DNA of 64,000 nucleotides from Clostridiales bacterium (GTDB lineage: Bacteria; Bacillota; Clostridia; Peptostreptococcales; Anaerovoracaceae). How positions within the stretch are numbered: the first letter of the stretch is position 1; the number at the start of each line of letters is the position of its first letter. The translations under genes and the position numbers were made by a program. Under the pieces are notes generated by a model. That model saw only the letters and a list, made by a program, of their open reading frames with translations. It did not search any database and was not told the DNA's origin. This document shows positions 53,764-63,319 of the stretch, one piece after another. The stretch covers positions 1 to 64,000 of the forward strand of contig SVCQ01000004.1 in assembly GCA_015058275.1 (NCBI GenBank), given 5' to 3'.

Positions 53764-53788
53764 AAGTCCGGTTATCCCGGACTTTTTT
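53764..53788 (+). terminator. Terminator after tRNA-Glu
   Basis: AAGTCCGG at 53764-53771 pairs with CCGGACTT at 53777-53784, followed by TTTT. The remaining bases to 53890 hold the ribosome site of the next gene and nothing else seen. Confidence 0.8.
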
Positions 53789-53890
53789 CATGTCCGCATT
53801 TTTACCATTGAAATGCGGTGGGGCATGACAGTACAATAGAGGATAGGGCAAATTGATAGTGTATCATTGACTCAGCTAGGAGGAACTCTT

Positions 53891-55237
53891 TTGAAGGTAA
53901 TAGCAAGTGACGAGAGAACTGCCGTAATATCCAGGGTGATCGAACTTCTGGATCCGGGCAGCTTCATGGAGATGGGCGAGCGCGTGTCGGCCAGATATAC
54001 CGAGTTTTACCATCCGGATTCCGTAGTGGAGTCTGACGGCGTGGTGACCGGTTACGGTACGATCAACGGCAGCCTTGTTTTTATTTATGCCCAGGACAAT
54101 GAAGTCATGGGCGGCACCTTCGGCGAGCAGCACGGACGCAAGATAGTCGATCTGTACGAGCGTGCCATCAAGGCAAAGGCTCCTGTCATCGGGCTTCTTG
54201 ACTGTGCGGGATTCCGTATTGAGGAGGGCCTCGACGGTCTGTATCAGTTCGCCAAGCTCTACAAGATACAGACAAAGGCGTCCCAAAGGATCCCTCAGAT
54301 ATCTGCTGTCATAGGGCAGTGCGGCGGAGGCATGTCCATAGCCGCTCAGATGTCTGACTTCTTATATATCGAAAAGGACAAGGGCAGCATATTCGTCAAT
54401 CCGCAGGGCGTCGTCGGCAATGCGATAGGCGACAATCCTTATGTCATGGCTCTTGACGACGGCGAGCTCGAGTGGGAAGAGATAATGGAGAACATCCGCA
54501 TGATCATCGACATGCTCCCTTCGAGCACAGACTTTGCTCCGGATATACTCGAGGTCAGCGACGAGGAGCTCAACCGCAGCTGCGAGGGCATAGGAGGCAT
54601 GCTCGGTGATGCCAAGGCCATACTTGCAGAGCTGTCGGATGACGGCAGGCTGCTCGAGTACAGAGGCAGGAGAGGGCGCTCCATGATAACGGGCTTCATG
54701 CGCATCGCGGGCCAGACTGTCGGAGTCGTAGCCTGCAATGAGATCGAGGGCCGCAAGCGCATATCCGCCGCCGGCTGCAATAAAGCCGCCGCGCTTATCA
54801 ATATGTGCACCAAGTTCCACCTGCCTGTCATCACCATAACGGACACGGACGGATACAAGACGGATTCGACTACTGAGACCTTCCTCCCGACAGCCGCGGG
54901 CAGGATGCTGACCGCACTGACATCATCGGATGTGCCGAAATTCAACCTCGTGACGGGATCCATCGTGGGCAGCGCCTACAGTATGATGAACTCAAAGGGC
55001 CTCGGAGCCGACTATGTATTCATGTGGGACACGGCGAACGTCAGTATAGTCGAGCCGCGCCAGGCCACGGAGGTCATTTTCGGGACATGGACTTCCGAGC
55101 TCGAACAGCAGTACCGCGACACCCAGTCAAGCGCCGTGGCTCTCGCAAGACACGGCTTTGTGGACAAAGTCATCGCGCCTGAGGATTCAAGGAAGTATCT
55201 CATAGGAGCACTCCAGGTGTTCATGAACAGCAGGTAG
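53891..55237 (+). CDS. Biotin-dependent carboxyltransferase subunit (acyl-CoA type, MmdA-like)
   Basis: A 448-residue crotonase-fold carboxyltransferase. It moves a carboxyl group between an acyl-CoA (or similar) and biotin. Typical marks are VTGYGTINGSLVFIYAQD, the oxyanion glycines GQCGGGMSIAA and the second-half GRMLTALTSSDVPKFNLVTGSIVGSAYSMM. It is shorter than usual MmdA (about 510). The start is TTG 53891, 7 bases after AGGAGG (53878-53883); an in-frame TTG at 53867 lacks a site. It heads the decarboxylase operon, where a second, different carboxyltransferase (OadA-like) appears at 57190. Confidence 0.85.
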   Translation: MKVIASDERTAVISRVIELLDPGSFMEMGERVSARYTEFYHPDSVVESDGVVTGYGTINGSLVFIYAQDNEVMGGTFGEQHGRKIVDLYERAIKAKAPVIGLLDCAGFRIEEGLDGLYQFAKLYKIQTKASQRIPQISAVIGQCGGGMSIAAQMSDFLYIEKDKGSIFVNPQGVVGNAIGDNPYVMALDDGELEWEEIMENIRMIIDMLPSSTDFAPDILEVSDEELNRSCEGIGGMLGDAKAILAELSDDGRLLEYRGRRGRSMITGFMRIAGQTVGVVACNEIEGRKRISAAGCNKAAALINMCTKFHLPVITITDTDGYKTDSTTETFLPTAAGRMLTALTSSDVPKFNLVTGSIVGSAYSMMNSKGLGADYVFMWDTANVSIVEPRQATEVIFGTWTSELEQQYRDTQSSAVALARHGFVDKVIAPEDSRKYLIGALQVFMNSR

Positions 55238-55245
55238 GTGATTTC

Positions 55246-55554
55246 ATGGGTTTAGGAGCTATATTCAAAACAGCATTGCTGTATACACTGATAGGGATGG
55301 GCATGGTGTTCTGCGTGCTGATATTCATCTCGATCTGCATATGGCTGCTGGGACTGGTCTGCGGACCAAAGACAAACAAACAAAGCGCCTCCGCGGCAGC
55401 ATCCGCGGCGCCTGCAGAGGCTGAGGGCATAAGGCCTGAGGTCATCGCGGCTGTCACGGCTGCGATACATCAGCATCTTGCAGACGAAGAAGGTGGAGAC
55501 GAAGGCTATGTTGTAAGGAATGTACGGAGGGCAACATGGAGACATACATCGTAA
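55246..55554 (+). CDS. Sodium-pump decarboxylase gamma subunit (OadG-like)
   Basis: A 102-residue membrane protein with a single N-terminal helix (about 10-35, LLYTLIGMGMVFCVLIFISICIWLL) and a soluble Ala/Glu-rich tail, the plan of OadG/MmdD, which assemble the carboxyltransferase onto the beta subunit. It starts 8 bases after the previous stop and overlaps the biotin protein by 19 bases. Confidence 0.75.
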   Translation: MGLGAIFKTALLYTLIGMGMVFCVLIFISICIWLLGLVCGPKTNKQSASAAASAAPAEAEGIRPEVIAAVTAAIHQHLADEEGGDEGYVVRNVRRATWRHTS

Positions 55555-55880
55555 AAGTCAACGGAGAAGTATTCGAAGTCGAAGTAGAAAAGAAGGGAAG
55601 CCATGCAGCCCCTGCGGCGGCTCCTGCGGCAGCGCCTGCACCAAAGGCGTCAGGCGGCAGCGCAAGCGGAGAGCCTGTCGTATGCGGCACAGCAGGCTCT
55701 GTCTTCAAGATCGTCTGCCACGCGGGCGAGCAGGTCAGGAGCGGAGATACCATAATAGTGCTCGAGGCCATGAAGATGGAGATCCCTGTGGTATCGCCTA
55801 AGGACGGTACCGTCAGCAAGGTCCTCGTATCCGAGGGAGAGACGACTGCTTCCGGACAGACCGTAGCCTACGTGGAGTAA
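55536..55880 (+). CDS. Biotin carboxyl carrier protein of the decarboxylase
   Basis: A 114-residue carrier. A Pro/Ala-rich linker ([16 protein letters not shown]) precedes the biotinyl domain, whose biotin attachment lysine is K80 in LEAMKMEIP, 34 residues from the C-terminus as is normal. It shuttles CO2 between carboxyltransferase and the membrane beta subunit. It overlaps OadG's gene and has its own CGGAGGGC ribosome site. Confidence 0.92.
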   Translation: METYIVKVNGEVFEVEVEKKGSHAAPAAAPAAAPAPKASGGSASGEPVVCGTAGSVFKIVCHAGEQVRSGDTIIVLEAMKMEIPVVSPKDGTVSKVLVSEGETTASGQTVAYVE

Positions 55881-55897
55881 TACCGGGAGGCAAGATA

Positions 55898-57013
55898 ATG
55901 GGAGATACCTTATTCAATCTGGCTCACCAGACGGGCTTCTTCAGCCTGACGGTCGGCAACGTGATAATGGTCGCTGTCGCCCTCGGTCTGATGTATCTGG
56001 CCATAGTCAAACAGTATGAGCCGCTCCTGCTGCTTCCGATATCCTTCGGAATGCTGCTGGTCAATCTCTATCCGCCGATCATGGAGGAGGGAGGACTTCT
56101 GTACTTCTTCTTCAAGCTCGACGAGTGGACGATACTGCCGTCGCTCATATTCCTGGGTGTCGGTGCACTGACGGATTTCGGACCGCTGATTGCAAACCCG
56201 AAGAGCTTCCTGCTCGGGGCGGCGGCGCAGTTCGGAGTCTTCGGAGCCTTCCTGCTCGCGATGCTGATGGGCTTTAACGAGGCCCAGGCCGCGGCAGTCA
56301 GCATCATCGGAGGAGCCGACGGCCCGACCTCGATATTCCTTGCGATGAAGCTCGGCCAAAAGGAACTGATGGGACCTATAGCCGTAGCGGCCTACTCATA
56401 CATGTCGCTTGTGCCGATAATCCAGCCGCCTATCATGAGGGCCCTCACCACTGAGGCGGAGCGCAGGATCAGGATGGAGCAGCTCAGAGAGGTCACAAAG
56501 AGGGAGCGCATACTCTTCCCGGTCATAGTAACGATCGTGGTATGCCTGCTGCTGCCTTCGACAGCGCCTCTTATCGGCATGCTGATGCTGGGCAACCTCT
56601 TCCGCGAGAGCGGGGTAGTGCGCCAGCTCCAGGACACATCGTCAAATACACTCATGTACATAGTGGTCATCCTGCTGGGAACTTCAGTCGGAGCCACCAC
56701 AAGCGCCGAGGCTTTCCTTAAGCTGACGACGATCAAGATCGTCATCCTCGGCCTCATAGCGTTCGGCTTTGGCACGGCGGCCGGAGTCCTCTTCGGCAAG
56801 CTCATGTGCAGGCTGACGCACGGTAAGATCAATCCGCTCATCGGTTCTGCCGGAGTCTCGGCAGTTCCGATGGCCGCAAGAGTATCGCAGAAGGTCGGCG
56901 CTGAGGCAGACCCTACGAACTTCCTGCTGATGCACGCCATGGGCCCTAATGTAGCCGGAGTCATCGGTACGGCGGTAGCCGCCGGAGTCTTCATGGCAAT
57001 ATTCGGAGTATAA
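55898..57013 (+). CDS. Sodium-translocating decarboxylase beta subunit (OadB/MmdB)
   Basis: A 371-residue integral membrane protein with about nine helices. It decarboxylates carboxybiotin and exports sodium. The family motif [12 protein letters not shown] (residues about 131-142) with the sodium-binding Asp is exact, as are the later [23 protein letters not shown] and [13 protein letters not shown] follows CGGGAGGCAAG. Confidence 0.95.
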   Translation: MGDTLFNLAHQTGFFSLTVGNVIMVAVALGLMYLAIVKQYEPLLLLPISFGMLLVNLYPPIMEEGGLLYFFFKLDEWTILPSLIFLGVGALTDFGPLIANPKSFLLGAAAQFGVFGAFLLAMLMGFNEAQAAAVSIIGGADGPTSIFLAMKLGQKELMGPIAVAAYSYMSLVPIIQPPIMRALTTEAERRIRMEQLREVTKRERILFPVIVTIVVCLLLPSTAPLIGMLMLGNLFRESGVVRQLQDTSSNTLMYIVVILLGTSVGATTSAEAFLKLTTIKIVILGLIAFGFGTAAGVLFGKLMCRLTHGKINPLIGSAGVSAVPMAARVSQKVGAEADPTNFLLMHAMGPNVAGVIGTAVAAGVFMAIFGV

Positions 57014-57024
57014 GAATTACCTAT

Positions 57025-57175
57025 TTGTCATCCTGAGACGCGCAGCGTCGAAGGATCTCACTGGATGAGATTCTTCGGCTTGCAGCCTCAGAATGACAAG
57101 TTGCAGCCTCAGAATGACAAGTGTGTCGGAATGACAGTGTTGTCATCCTGAGACGCGCAGCGTCGAAGGATCTCA
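57025..57175 (+). repeat. Palindromic TGTCATYCTGAG element with 36- and 21-base direct repeats
   Basis: The 36-base word TTGTCATCCTGAGACGCG... occurs at 57025-57060 and 57140-57175; 57025-57099 reads as a palindrome from TTGTCATCCTGAG to CTCAGAATGACAA; TTGCAGCCTCAGAATGACAAG is repeated at 57080 and 57101. The same terminal words occur at 22754-22858. It ends two bases before the GGAGG ribosome site of the OadA-like gene, inside the decarboxylase operon. Confidence 0.8.
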
Positions 57176-57189
57176 TTGGAGGATTGTAA

Positions 57190-58587
57190 ATGGAGAAGAG
57201 ACTTAGAATAATGGAGACTGCGATCAGAGACGGTCAGCAGTCGCTCATAGCTACCAGGATGCCTTTCAGCGACATGGAGCCGGCCCTCGCCATGATGGAC
57301 GAGGTCGGATACGACGCCATAGAGTGCTGGGGAGGAGCCACCTTTGATGCCTGTATCAGATTCCTCGATGAGGATCCGTGGGAGAGACTCCGCAGGCTCA
57401 GGGATGCGATGCCAAACACAAGGCTCCAGATGCTCCTGAGAGGGCAGAACATACTCGGATACAGGCATTACTCCGATGACGTGGTCGACTACTTCGTCAA
57501 GAAGTCAATCGACAACGGCATCGACATAATCCGCATATTCGATGCGCTCAACGACCTTCGCAATCTTAAGACAGCCGTAGCCTCCACAAAGGAATACGGC
57601 GGCCACGCCCAGGTCGCGATGTCGTACACGATTGGAGAGCCGTACACTCCGGAGTACTGGAAGGACCTCGCTCTTCGCATACAGGACCTCGGTGCCGACT
57701 CGATCTGCATCAAGGACATGGCGGGCCTGATGGTGCCGACTGCAGCTTCGGAGATGGTATCAATGCTCAAGTCTGAGGTCGAGATACCTATCCATCTTCA
57801 TACTCACTGCACAAGCGGCGTTGCGCCTATCACGTACTACACCGCAGTCCTTGCGGGAGTCGACTGCATCGACACTGCGATCTCGCCGTTCTCGGGCGGC
57901 ACCAGCCAGCCTTCGACAGAGGTCATGGTAGAGACATTCAAGGGCACTGAGTACGATACCGGCCTTGATATCAGCAAGCTCGAAAAGATCGCAGCCCACT
58001 TCCAGACCGTAAGGGAGGAGGATCTTAAGAGCGGGCTCATGAGCACCAAAGTGCTCGGCACGGACATCAAGACGCTGATCTATCAGGTGCCGGGAGGCAT
58101 GCTTTCAAACCTCGTATCGCAGCTCAAGGAGCAGAACGCCGAGGACAGGTATCTCGATGTGCTCCAGGAAGTTCCCCGCGTAAGGAACGACCTCGGCATG
58201 CCGCCGCTTGTGACACCTTCGTCACAGATCGTCGGAACGCAGGCCGTGCTGAACGTCCTCATGGGCGAGAGGTACAAGATACTGTCAAAGGAGACCCAGG
58301 AGATATTAAAGGGCAAGTACGGTCAGACGCCTATGCCTATGGCTCCTGAGGTGCTCGCCAGGATAGACGAGAGCGAAAGGATCACGTGCAGGCCGGCAGA
58401 TCTGCTCGAGCCTGAGCTTGCTAAGCTCGAAGAGGAGGTAGGAGAGTATAAGGAGCAGGACGAGGATGTCCTGACATACGCACTTTTCGGACCTGTGGCC
58501 CTAGAGTACTTCAGGAGGAGGGCTGCTATCCGCAACGGCGTCGATCCGGACGCGATCGACATGAAGAACAAATCATACCCTGTATAA
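57190..58587 (+). CDS. Oxaloacetate decarboxylase alpha-type carboxyltransferase (OadA/PycB, no biotin domain)
   Basis: A 465-residue TIM-barrel carboxyltransferase. The N-terminal ETAIRDGQQSLIATRM, the Lys-containing SICIKDMAGLMVP and the metal-binding HLHTH (H204/H206) mark the HMGL-like OadA/PycB group, which decarboxylates oxaloacetate with biotin. Length ends before the usual C-terminal biotinyl domain; the separate carrier at 55536 can serve it. It starts at ATG 57190 behind GGAGGATTG, just after the repeat element, and closes the decarboxylase operon before the racemase, 24 bases downstream. Confidence 0.92.
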   Translation: MEKRLRIMETAIRDGQQSLIATRMPFSDMEPALAMMDEVGYDAIECWGGATFDACIRFLDEDPWERLRRLRDAMPNTRLQMLLRGQNILGYRHYSDDVVDYFVKKSIDNGIDIIRIFDALNDLRNLKTAVASTKEYGGHAQVAMSYTIGEPYTPEYWKDLALRIQDLGADSICIKDMAGLMVPTAASEMVSMLKSEVEIPIHLHTHCTSGVAPITYYTAVLAGVDCIDTAISPFSGGTSQPSTEVMVETFKGTEYDTGLDISKLEKIAAHFQTVREEDLKSGLMSTKVLGTDIKTLIYQVPGGMLSNLVSQLKEQNAEDRYLDVLQEVPRVRNDLGMPPLVTPSSQIVGTQAVLNVLMGERYKILSKETQEILKGKYGQTPMPMAPEVLARIDESERITCRPADLLEPELAKLEEEVGEYKEQDEDVLTYALFGPVALEYFRRRAAIRNGVDPDAIDMKNKSYPV

Positions 58588-58611
58588 AAGGTTCGCGGGG
58601 AGGAGATAATT

Positions 58612-59337
58612 ATGCTTAAAACTATCGGTATTATGGGAGGCATGGGACCCGCTGCTACGGTGGATCTCATGAGCAGGATCATAAGCATGACAGATGCTGT
58701 CACAGACCAGGAACACATCCCTATGATAGTAGACTCAGATACAAGGATACCTGACCGTACGGAGGCGATACTCGGCAAGGGCGAGAGCCCTGTGCCTGAG
58801 ATGCTCGCGAGCGCCAAAAGGCTCGAGGCGGCTGGTGCCGACTTCATCGTCATAGCCTGCCACGCCGCTCATTACTTTATCCCTGAGATCAAGGACGGGA
58901 TAGGTATACCTATCCTGGACATGCCTGAGGAGACGGCGAAGCTCCTCAAGATCAACGGCGTCAACAGAGCCGCCGTGCTCGCAACTGACGGCACGGTGCA
59001 CAGCGGACTCTTTGGCGCGGCCCTGGAGCGCTTTGGCATACAGACCGTATATCCAAATGAAGATCAGCAGCAGACAGTGATGTCGCTGGTGTATGAATAT
59101 ATCAAAAAAGGCATAGTGGATCCGGCGCAGATGCCGCGGGAGGAGATGACCGGGATAATAGGAGATCTCAGCAAGCAGGGCGCTGAAGCCCTGATTCTCG
59201 CGAGCACGGAGCTGCCTATCGCCTTTAATATCATGGGGCTTAGATCAAGCGCATTTGTGGATCCGACCGCAGTCCTTGCCAAATCCGCGATCAGGTTTGC
59301 GGGCGCAAGCCGCAGGAAAGGAGCCGGGACACAATGA
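58612..59337 (+). CDS. Aspartate/glutamate racemase-family protein with one catalytic cysteine
   Basis: A 241-residue protein of the Asp/Glu racemase superfamily. The N-terminus IGIMGGMGPAATVDL is characteristic. The first catalytic Cys is present (C83 in ACHAAHYF), but the second is Ser (S198 in LASTELPIAF instead of LGCTE). Family members such as the E. coli L-aspartate/glutamate racemase replace the first Cys by Thr and keep the second, so this is the mirror case. It may racemise one-sidedly or carry out another C-alpha proton chemistry. It overlaps the asparaginase gene by four bases (ATGA). Confidence 0.8.
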   Translation: MLKTIGIMGGMGPAATVDLMSRIISMTDAVTDQEHIPMIVDSDTRIPDRTEAILGKGESPVPEMLASAKRLEAAGADFIVIACHAAHYFIPEIKDGIGIPILDMPEETAKLLKINGVNRAAVLATDGTVHSGLFGAALERFGIQTVYPNEDQQQTVMSLVYEYIKKGIVDPAQMPREEMTGIIGDLSKQGAEALILASTELPIAFNIMGLRSSAFVDPTAVLAKSAIRFAGASRRKGAGTQ

Positions 59338-60329
59338 AGAGGATATTGATACTGAACACGGGCGGGACCTTTTCGTCAAGGCCGTCGGATGCCGGGCTCA
59401 CGCCATCGATCAGCGGACCTGAGATCGTGGATATCGCAGGCCGCATATCCGATGATATCGAGCTTTCGGCAGAGGACTTCTGCTCGCTTGACAGCGCCAA
59501 TATCCTCCCTGAGGACTGGATCAGCCTGGCTGAGAGGATAGGGAGCGCCATAGATGAGTTTGACGGCTTCGTTATCATACACGGCACCGACACCATGTCG
59601 TACACTTCATCCATGCTCTCATTCATGCTCCGCGGTATACAGGTGCCGGTGGTGCTGACAGGGAGCCAGATGCCGCTCGGCATGCCGATGTCTGACGCTC
59701 TTATGAATCTCCACACCGCCGTATGGATGGCGGCGAGCGGGACTCCGGGGGTCTACGTGGCATTCGGCCACAAGATCATGCTTGGATGCCGCACAAGCAA
59801 GGTGCGCACGGTAAGCTTCAACGCCTTTGAGAGCATCAATTATCCATATGCGGGCGAGGTCAATGCCTTCGGCCTGCAGGTATATATAGACAGGGACAGG
59901 TACACGGGGGGCCTTGAACTCTGCACAGACTATTCCGAGAGAATAGCCGTGCTCAAGCTCTTCCCGGGCATGAATCCGTCGATCTTCAATAATCTTCACG
60001 CACATGGCGTAGAGGGTGTGTACATAGAGGGCTTCGGCCTCGGAGGAGTGCCCTTCCTGCGCAAGGACTTCACTGCCGAGATCAGGAAGGCCTCGGAGCT
60101 GGGCATGCCTATTCTCGTTGGCAGCCAGTGCAGATACGAGGGAAGCGATCTGAGCGTATACGAGACAGGAAGGCGCATACTCGAATGCGGAGGCATACCG
60201 GTCTACGACATGACGGAGGAGGCGGTCGTGACCAAGCTCATGTGGTGCCTCGGACAGACAAAGGACATAGACGATATACGGAGGCTCTTTGCGACAGACC
60301 TTGCCGGAGAGATAAGCCTCAAACAATAG
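59334..60329 (+). CDS. Type I L-asparaginase
   Basis: A 331-residue amidohydrolase converting L-asparagine to aspartate and ammonia. The nucleophile Thr in NTGGTFSS and the second motif IHGTDTMSYTSSML are both intact, and length is normal for a cytoplasmic enzyme (no signal). It starts inside the racemase stop codon. The neighbouring permease and racemase make an asparagine/aspartate catabolic group. Confidence 0.9.
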   Translation: MKRILILNTGGTFSSRPSDAGLTPSISGPEIVDIAGRISDDIELSAEDFCSLDSANILPEDWISLAERIGSAIDEFDGFVIIHGTDTMSYTSSMLSFMLRGIQVPVVLTGSQMPLGMPMSDALMNLHTAVWMAASGTPGVYVAFGHKIMLGCRTSKVRTVSFNAFESINYPYAGEVNAFGLQVYIDRDRYTGGLELCTDYSERIAVLKLFPGMNPSIFNNLHAHGVEGVYIEGFGLGGVPFLRKDFTAEIRKASELGMPILVGSQCRYEGSDLSVYETGRRILECGGIPVYDMTEEAVVTKLMWCLGQTKDIDDIRRLFATDLAGEISLKQ

Positions 60330-60352
60330 GCTTTGCGAAAGGGGTAGACAAA

Positions 60353-62386
60353 TTGGACAATAAAAAGGGCGTAAGCGCAATGGATTTCTTTGCCATCGGC
60401 TTCGGCGCGATAGTCGGAGTCGGATGGGCAGTATCTATCAACAGCTGGATGGCCGGGAGCGGGGGACCGCTGCCTGCAGCCGTCGGGTATTTGCTCGCCC
60501 TTATCATTATGATACCTGTAGCACTGTGCTACTGTGAGCTGTGCTCGATGCTGCCTGTATCGGGCGGCGGCATGGCATATGCCTTCAGGGCCTTCGGCGA
60601 CAACATCGCATTCATATCCGGATGGGCGGCGTTCGGCGCCTTTGTCACCATCATCCCTTGGGAGGCCATATACGTTGTAGATATACTCAGCATAATCATC
60701 CCGGTCCTCAAGGCCGGAACACCTTTGTATACTCTGGCGGGCGCGGATATATACCTCGGCCACATAATAGTTGGCCTGCTGATATCCGTGATACTCTTCC
60801 TGATAAACCGCAAAGGCGTCACATCCTCGGCGACGATGCAGAAGTTCCTCTGCTTTGTGCTCGTGGGAGCCGGTATACTCGCCATGATCTTTGCGATGTT
60901 CAGGTTCGACAGCGCCAACCTGCAGCCTGTATATGAGAACATAGGCAAGGGCTCTCACAAGTCGTTCATCGGCGGAGCCATGGTAATACTCGCTTCGGCG
61001 CCGTTCTTCCTGGCGGGATTCGAGACCATACCTCAGGGCATCGAAAGCGCAGGCGGAGATGTCAAATCGGTAGGCAAGACCGTAGTGCTGACGGTAGTGC
61101 TTTCGTGCCTCTTCTATGCGCTCCTCCTCTTCACGCTCGGCGGAGCCATGCCGTGGAAGGAATTCATAGGATTCGAAAGCCCTGCAGCGGCTCTTCTGTT
61201 CCGTGACTCCTACGGCGGACCTGTGGGCATGGGCCTTTATCTCCTCATACTTATCGGAGCGATATGCGGACTCATCACGACCTGGAACGGCTTCATGATG
61301 GCATCGTCCCAGATACTGATGGCGATGGCCAGGGTGAGCATAGTGCCTGATGTGCTGGCCAAACAGCACCCTGTATACAAGACTCCGATCAACGCTCTCA
61401 AGGTGTGCCTGATCGCATCGATCGCAGGGCCTTTCCTCGGAAGCGGACTCATCGGATCACTGACTACATTCTCGGCGGCGGGCTATGTCACGAGCTGGAT
61501 GATCACGGCATACAGCCTCATCAAGCTCAGACACAGCGAGCCGACCCTCAACCGTCCGTACAGGATCCCGGGAGGGGAGCCTATGGCCTGGTTTGCAGGC
61601 ATTTGCATGACGGCACTTCTGGCGCTTCTCCTGATACCGGGGCAGCCGGTACACATGGGATACTTTGCGACTGCGATGTTCGGCGGATGGATGTTCATAG
61701 GACTTGTGCTCTTCATACTCGACTACCGTCAGAGAAGGCAGTACTCCAAGCTCAAGAGGGCTTCGTTCCTCTTTGCATCCATGATGGCTCAGGGAGATAC
61801 GGTGCTGCCTGACTACGCTGAGTTCTTTGAGGACGACTACAGATATTTGTCCTTCGTGGTGCCTAAGGAGGCTGACTACTCGGGACAGACCCTGATGCAG
61901 CTCGGCTGGGGCAAGAGCCAGAACATATTTATCATAAAGATAGAACACGGCACGGAGATGCTCTTCCTGCCTAACGGCAAGACAAAGGTCTACAAGGGCG
62001 ACAGAGTGTTCGCTGTAGGAGTGGAGAAATCCATACTCAGGTTCCGTGACGGGCAGTATATAGGAGACAAGTACACGCTCGGTAATCTCAAGGATTTCAT
62101 GGGCATGGGCACGACCGAGGCCCAGGTGCCTCTGATCTGCCGCACCGTCAAGGTCGTCAAGGATGCACCGTACTGCAACAAGCCTCTCAAGTATTCGGGC
62201 ATCACAGACTACACTCAGTGCATGGTCATCGGACTGCAGTCTCTCGGCAAGACCTTTATGATGCCGGATGCGGACACCCTGATCGAAGAGGGAGATGATC
62301 TGTGGATCGTGGGACTCGAGGAGAATATAGAGAAGTTCATGGCCCTGACAGAGGACCATAACGATAACGAAAGGACAATAAGCTGA
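60353..62386 (+). CDS. APC-family amino acid permease with two C-terminal RCK_C-like domains
   Basis: A 677-residue transporter. Twelve hydrophobic helices span residues about 6-450, with the substrate-loop GFGAIVGVGWAVSI at the N-terminus typical of APC permeases. The C-terminal 180 residues repeat a TrkA-C/RCK_C-like fold twice: about 501-565 (FVVPKEADYSGQTLMQLGWGK ... YKGDRVFAVG) and about 600-665 (VKDAPYCNKPLKYSG ... IEEGDDLWIVG). Such domains bind ligands or nucleotides and could gate uptake. The start is TTG 60353, 8 bases after GAAAGGGG. The first codon of the APC fold lies just after. It follows asparaginase, so asparagine or aspartate uptake is likely. Confidence 0.8.
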   Translation: MDNKKGVSAMDFFAIGFGAIVGVGWAVSINSWMAGSGGPLPAAVGYLLALIIMIPVALCYCELCSMLPVSGGGMAYAFRAFGDNIAFISGWAAFGAFVTIIPWEAIYVVDILSIIIPVLKAGTPLYTLAGADIYLGHIIVGLLISVILFLINRKGVTSSATMQKFLCFVLVGAGILAMIFAMFRFDSANLQPVYENIGKGSHKSFIGGAMVILASAPFFLAGFETIPQGIESAGGDVKSVGKTVVLTVVLSCLFYALLLFTLGGAMPWKEFIGFESPAAALLFRDSYGGPVGMGLYLLILIGAICGLITTWNGFMMASSQILMAMARVSIVPDVLAKQHPVYKTPINALKVCLIASIAGPFLGSGLIGSLTTFSAAGYVTSWMITAYSLIKLRHSEPTLNRPYRIPGGEPMAWFAGICMTALLALLLIPGQPVHMGYFATAMFGGWMFIGLVLFILDYRQRRQYSKLKRASFLFASMMAQGDTVLPDYAEFFEDDYRYLSFVVPKEADYSGQTLMQLGWGKSQNIFIIKIEHGTEMLFLPNGKTKVYKGDRVFAVGVEKSILRFRDGQYIGDKYTLGNLKDFMGMGTTEAQVPLICRTVKVVKDAPYCNKPLKYSGITDYTQCMVIGLQSLGKTFMMPDADTLIEEGDDLWIVGLEENIEKFMALTEDHNDNERTIS

Positions 62387-63288
62387 TGTTAAGATCACCA
62401 AAGACAAAATGGGGGAAGTTTCTCCGGGAGGCCCTGATAGTGCTGGTGTCCGCATTCTTCGGATCGTCCGTCCAGATCTTCGTTATGATACCTAACGGCA
62501 TGACCTCAGGCGGCATGCCGGGCGTATGCAGGCTCATCACTCACTTCTTCCCGGGACTCAGCTACTCGCTGGTCTACTATACGCTCTCGATGGTTATCAT
62601 AATCATCGCATACTTTGCGATGGGCAAGGGTGAGGTAAAGCGCATAATAGCGCTCGGCTTTGCATATCCGATCATGCTCTTTGTCTTTGAACATATCGAT
62701 TATGAATTCCTGAAGTCTCCGGATCCGTTCCTGGCGGCGCTCCTGATCGGAGTGTTCTACGGAGTGGCGACAGGAGTAGGATACATCGGAGGCTATTCAT
62801 CGGGCGGCACCGATACGCTTGCGAGAGTACTGAAGTTCAGGTTCTTCAATCACCTGCGCACGGGAGACATACAGATGGCGATGGATGTCACCATCATCAT
62901 CATCTCGGCATTTGTCTTCGACACCAATATTGCGATGTACGCCATCATCACGGCTGTCGTTGCGGCTTATGTCATATCCGCTATTACGGTAGGATACAGC
63001 GGCAAGCACATCCAGCTCGACATAATACCGAGCGGAAAGGACGCGTCGGATGCGATAACGGAGTTCGTTCTCAACGAGATGAAGCATGCGGTCACTTCGC
63101 ACGTATCAAGAGGCGAGTACTCAAAACAGGAACGCAGGACGCTCAGCATAATATGCACGCCTGCTGAGAGCATAAAGATAAAGAAATTCGTTGCGGATGT
63201 AGACCCTAAGGCTTTCGCAACGGTAATGCCGGTAAGCAATGTCTGGGGAGCGGGCTTCTCGGATATACGTGAAGTCGACAATATATAG
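62386..63288 (+). CDS. YitT-family membrane protein
   Basis: A 300-residue membrane protein with about six helices (residues 10-200) and a soluble C-terminal DUF2179 domain (about 215-290: IDIIPSGKDASDAITEFVLNEM ... VFADVDPKAFATVMPVS). Its function is not established in the family; it is sometimes near amino-acid transporters. It overlaps the permease by one base (TGATG), so it is coupled with it and may help regulate uptake. Confidence 0.85.
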   Translation: MLRSPKTKWGKFLREALIVLVSAFFGSSVQIFVMIPNGMTSGGMPGVCRLITHFFPGLSYSLVYYTLSMVIIIIAYFAMGKGEVKRIIALGFAYPIMLFVFEHIDYEFLKSPDPFLAALLIGVFYGVATGVGYIGGYSSGGTDTLARVLKFRFFNHLRTGDIQMAMDVTIIIISAFVFDTNIAMYAIITAVVAAYVISAITVGYSGKHIQLDIIPSGKDASDAITEFVLNEMKHAVTSHVSRGEYSKQERRTLSIICTPAESIKIKKFVADVDPKAFATVMPVSNVWGAGFSDIREVDNI

Positions 63289-63319
63289 GGAATATATAAG
63301 AATTGAAGAAGAGGGCGCG

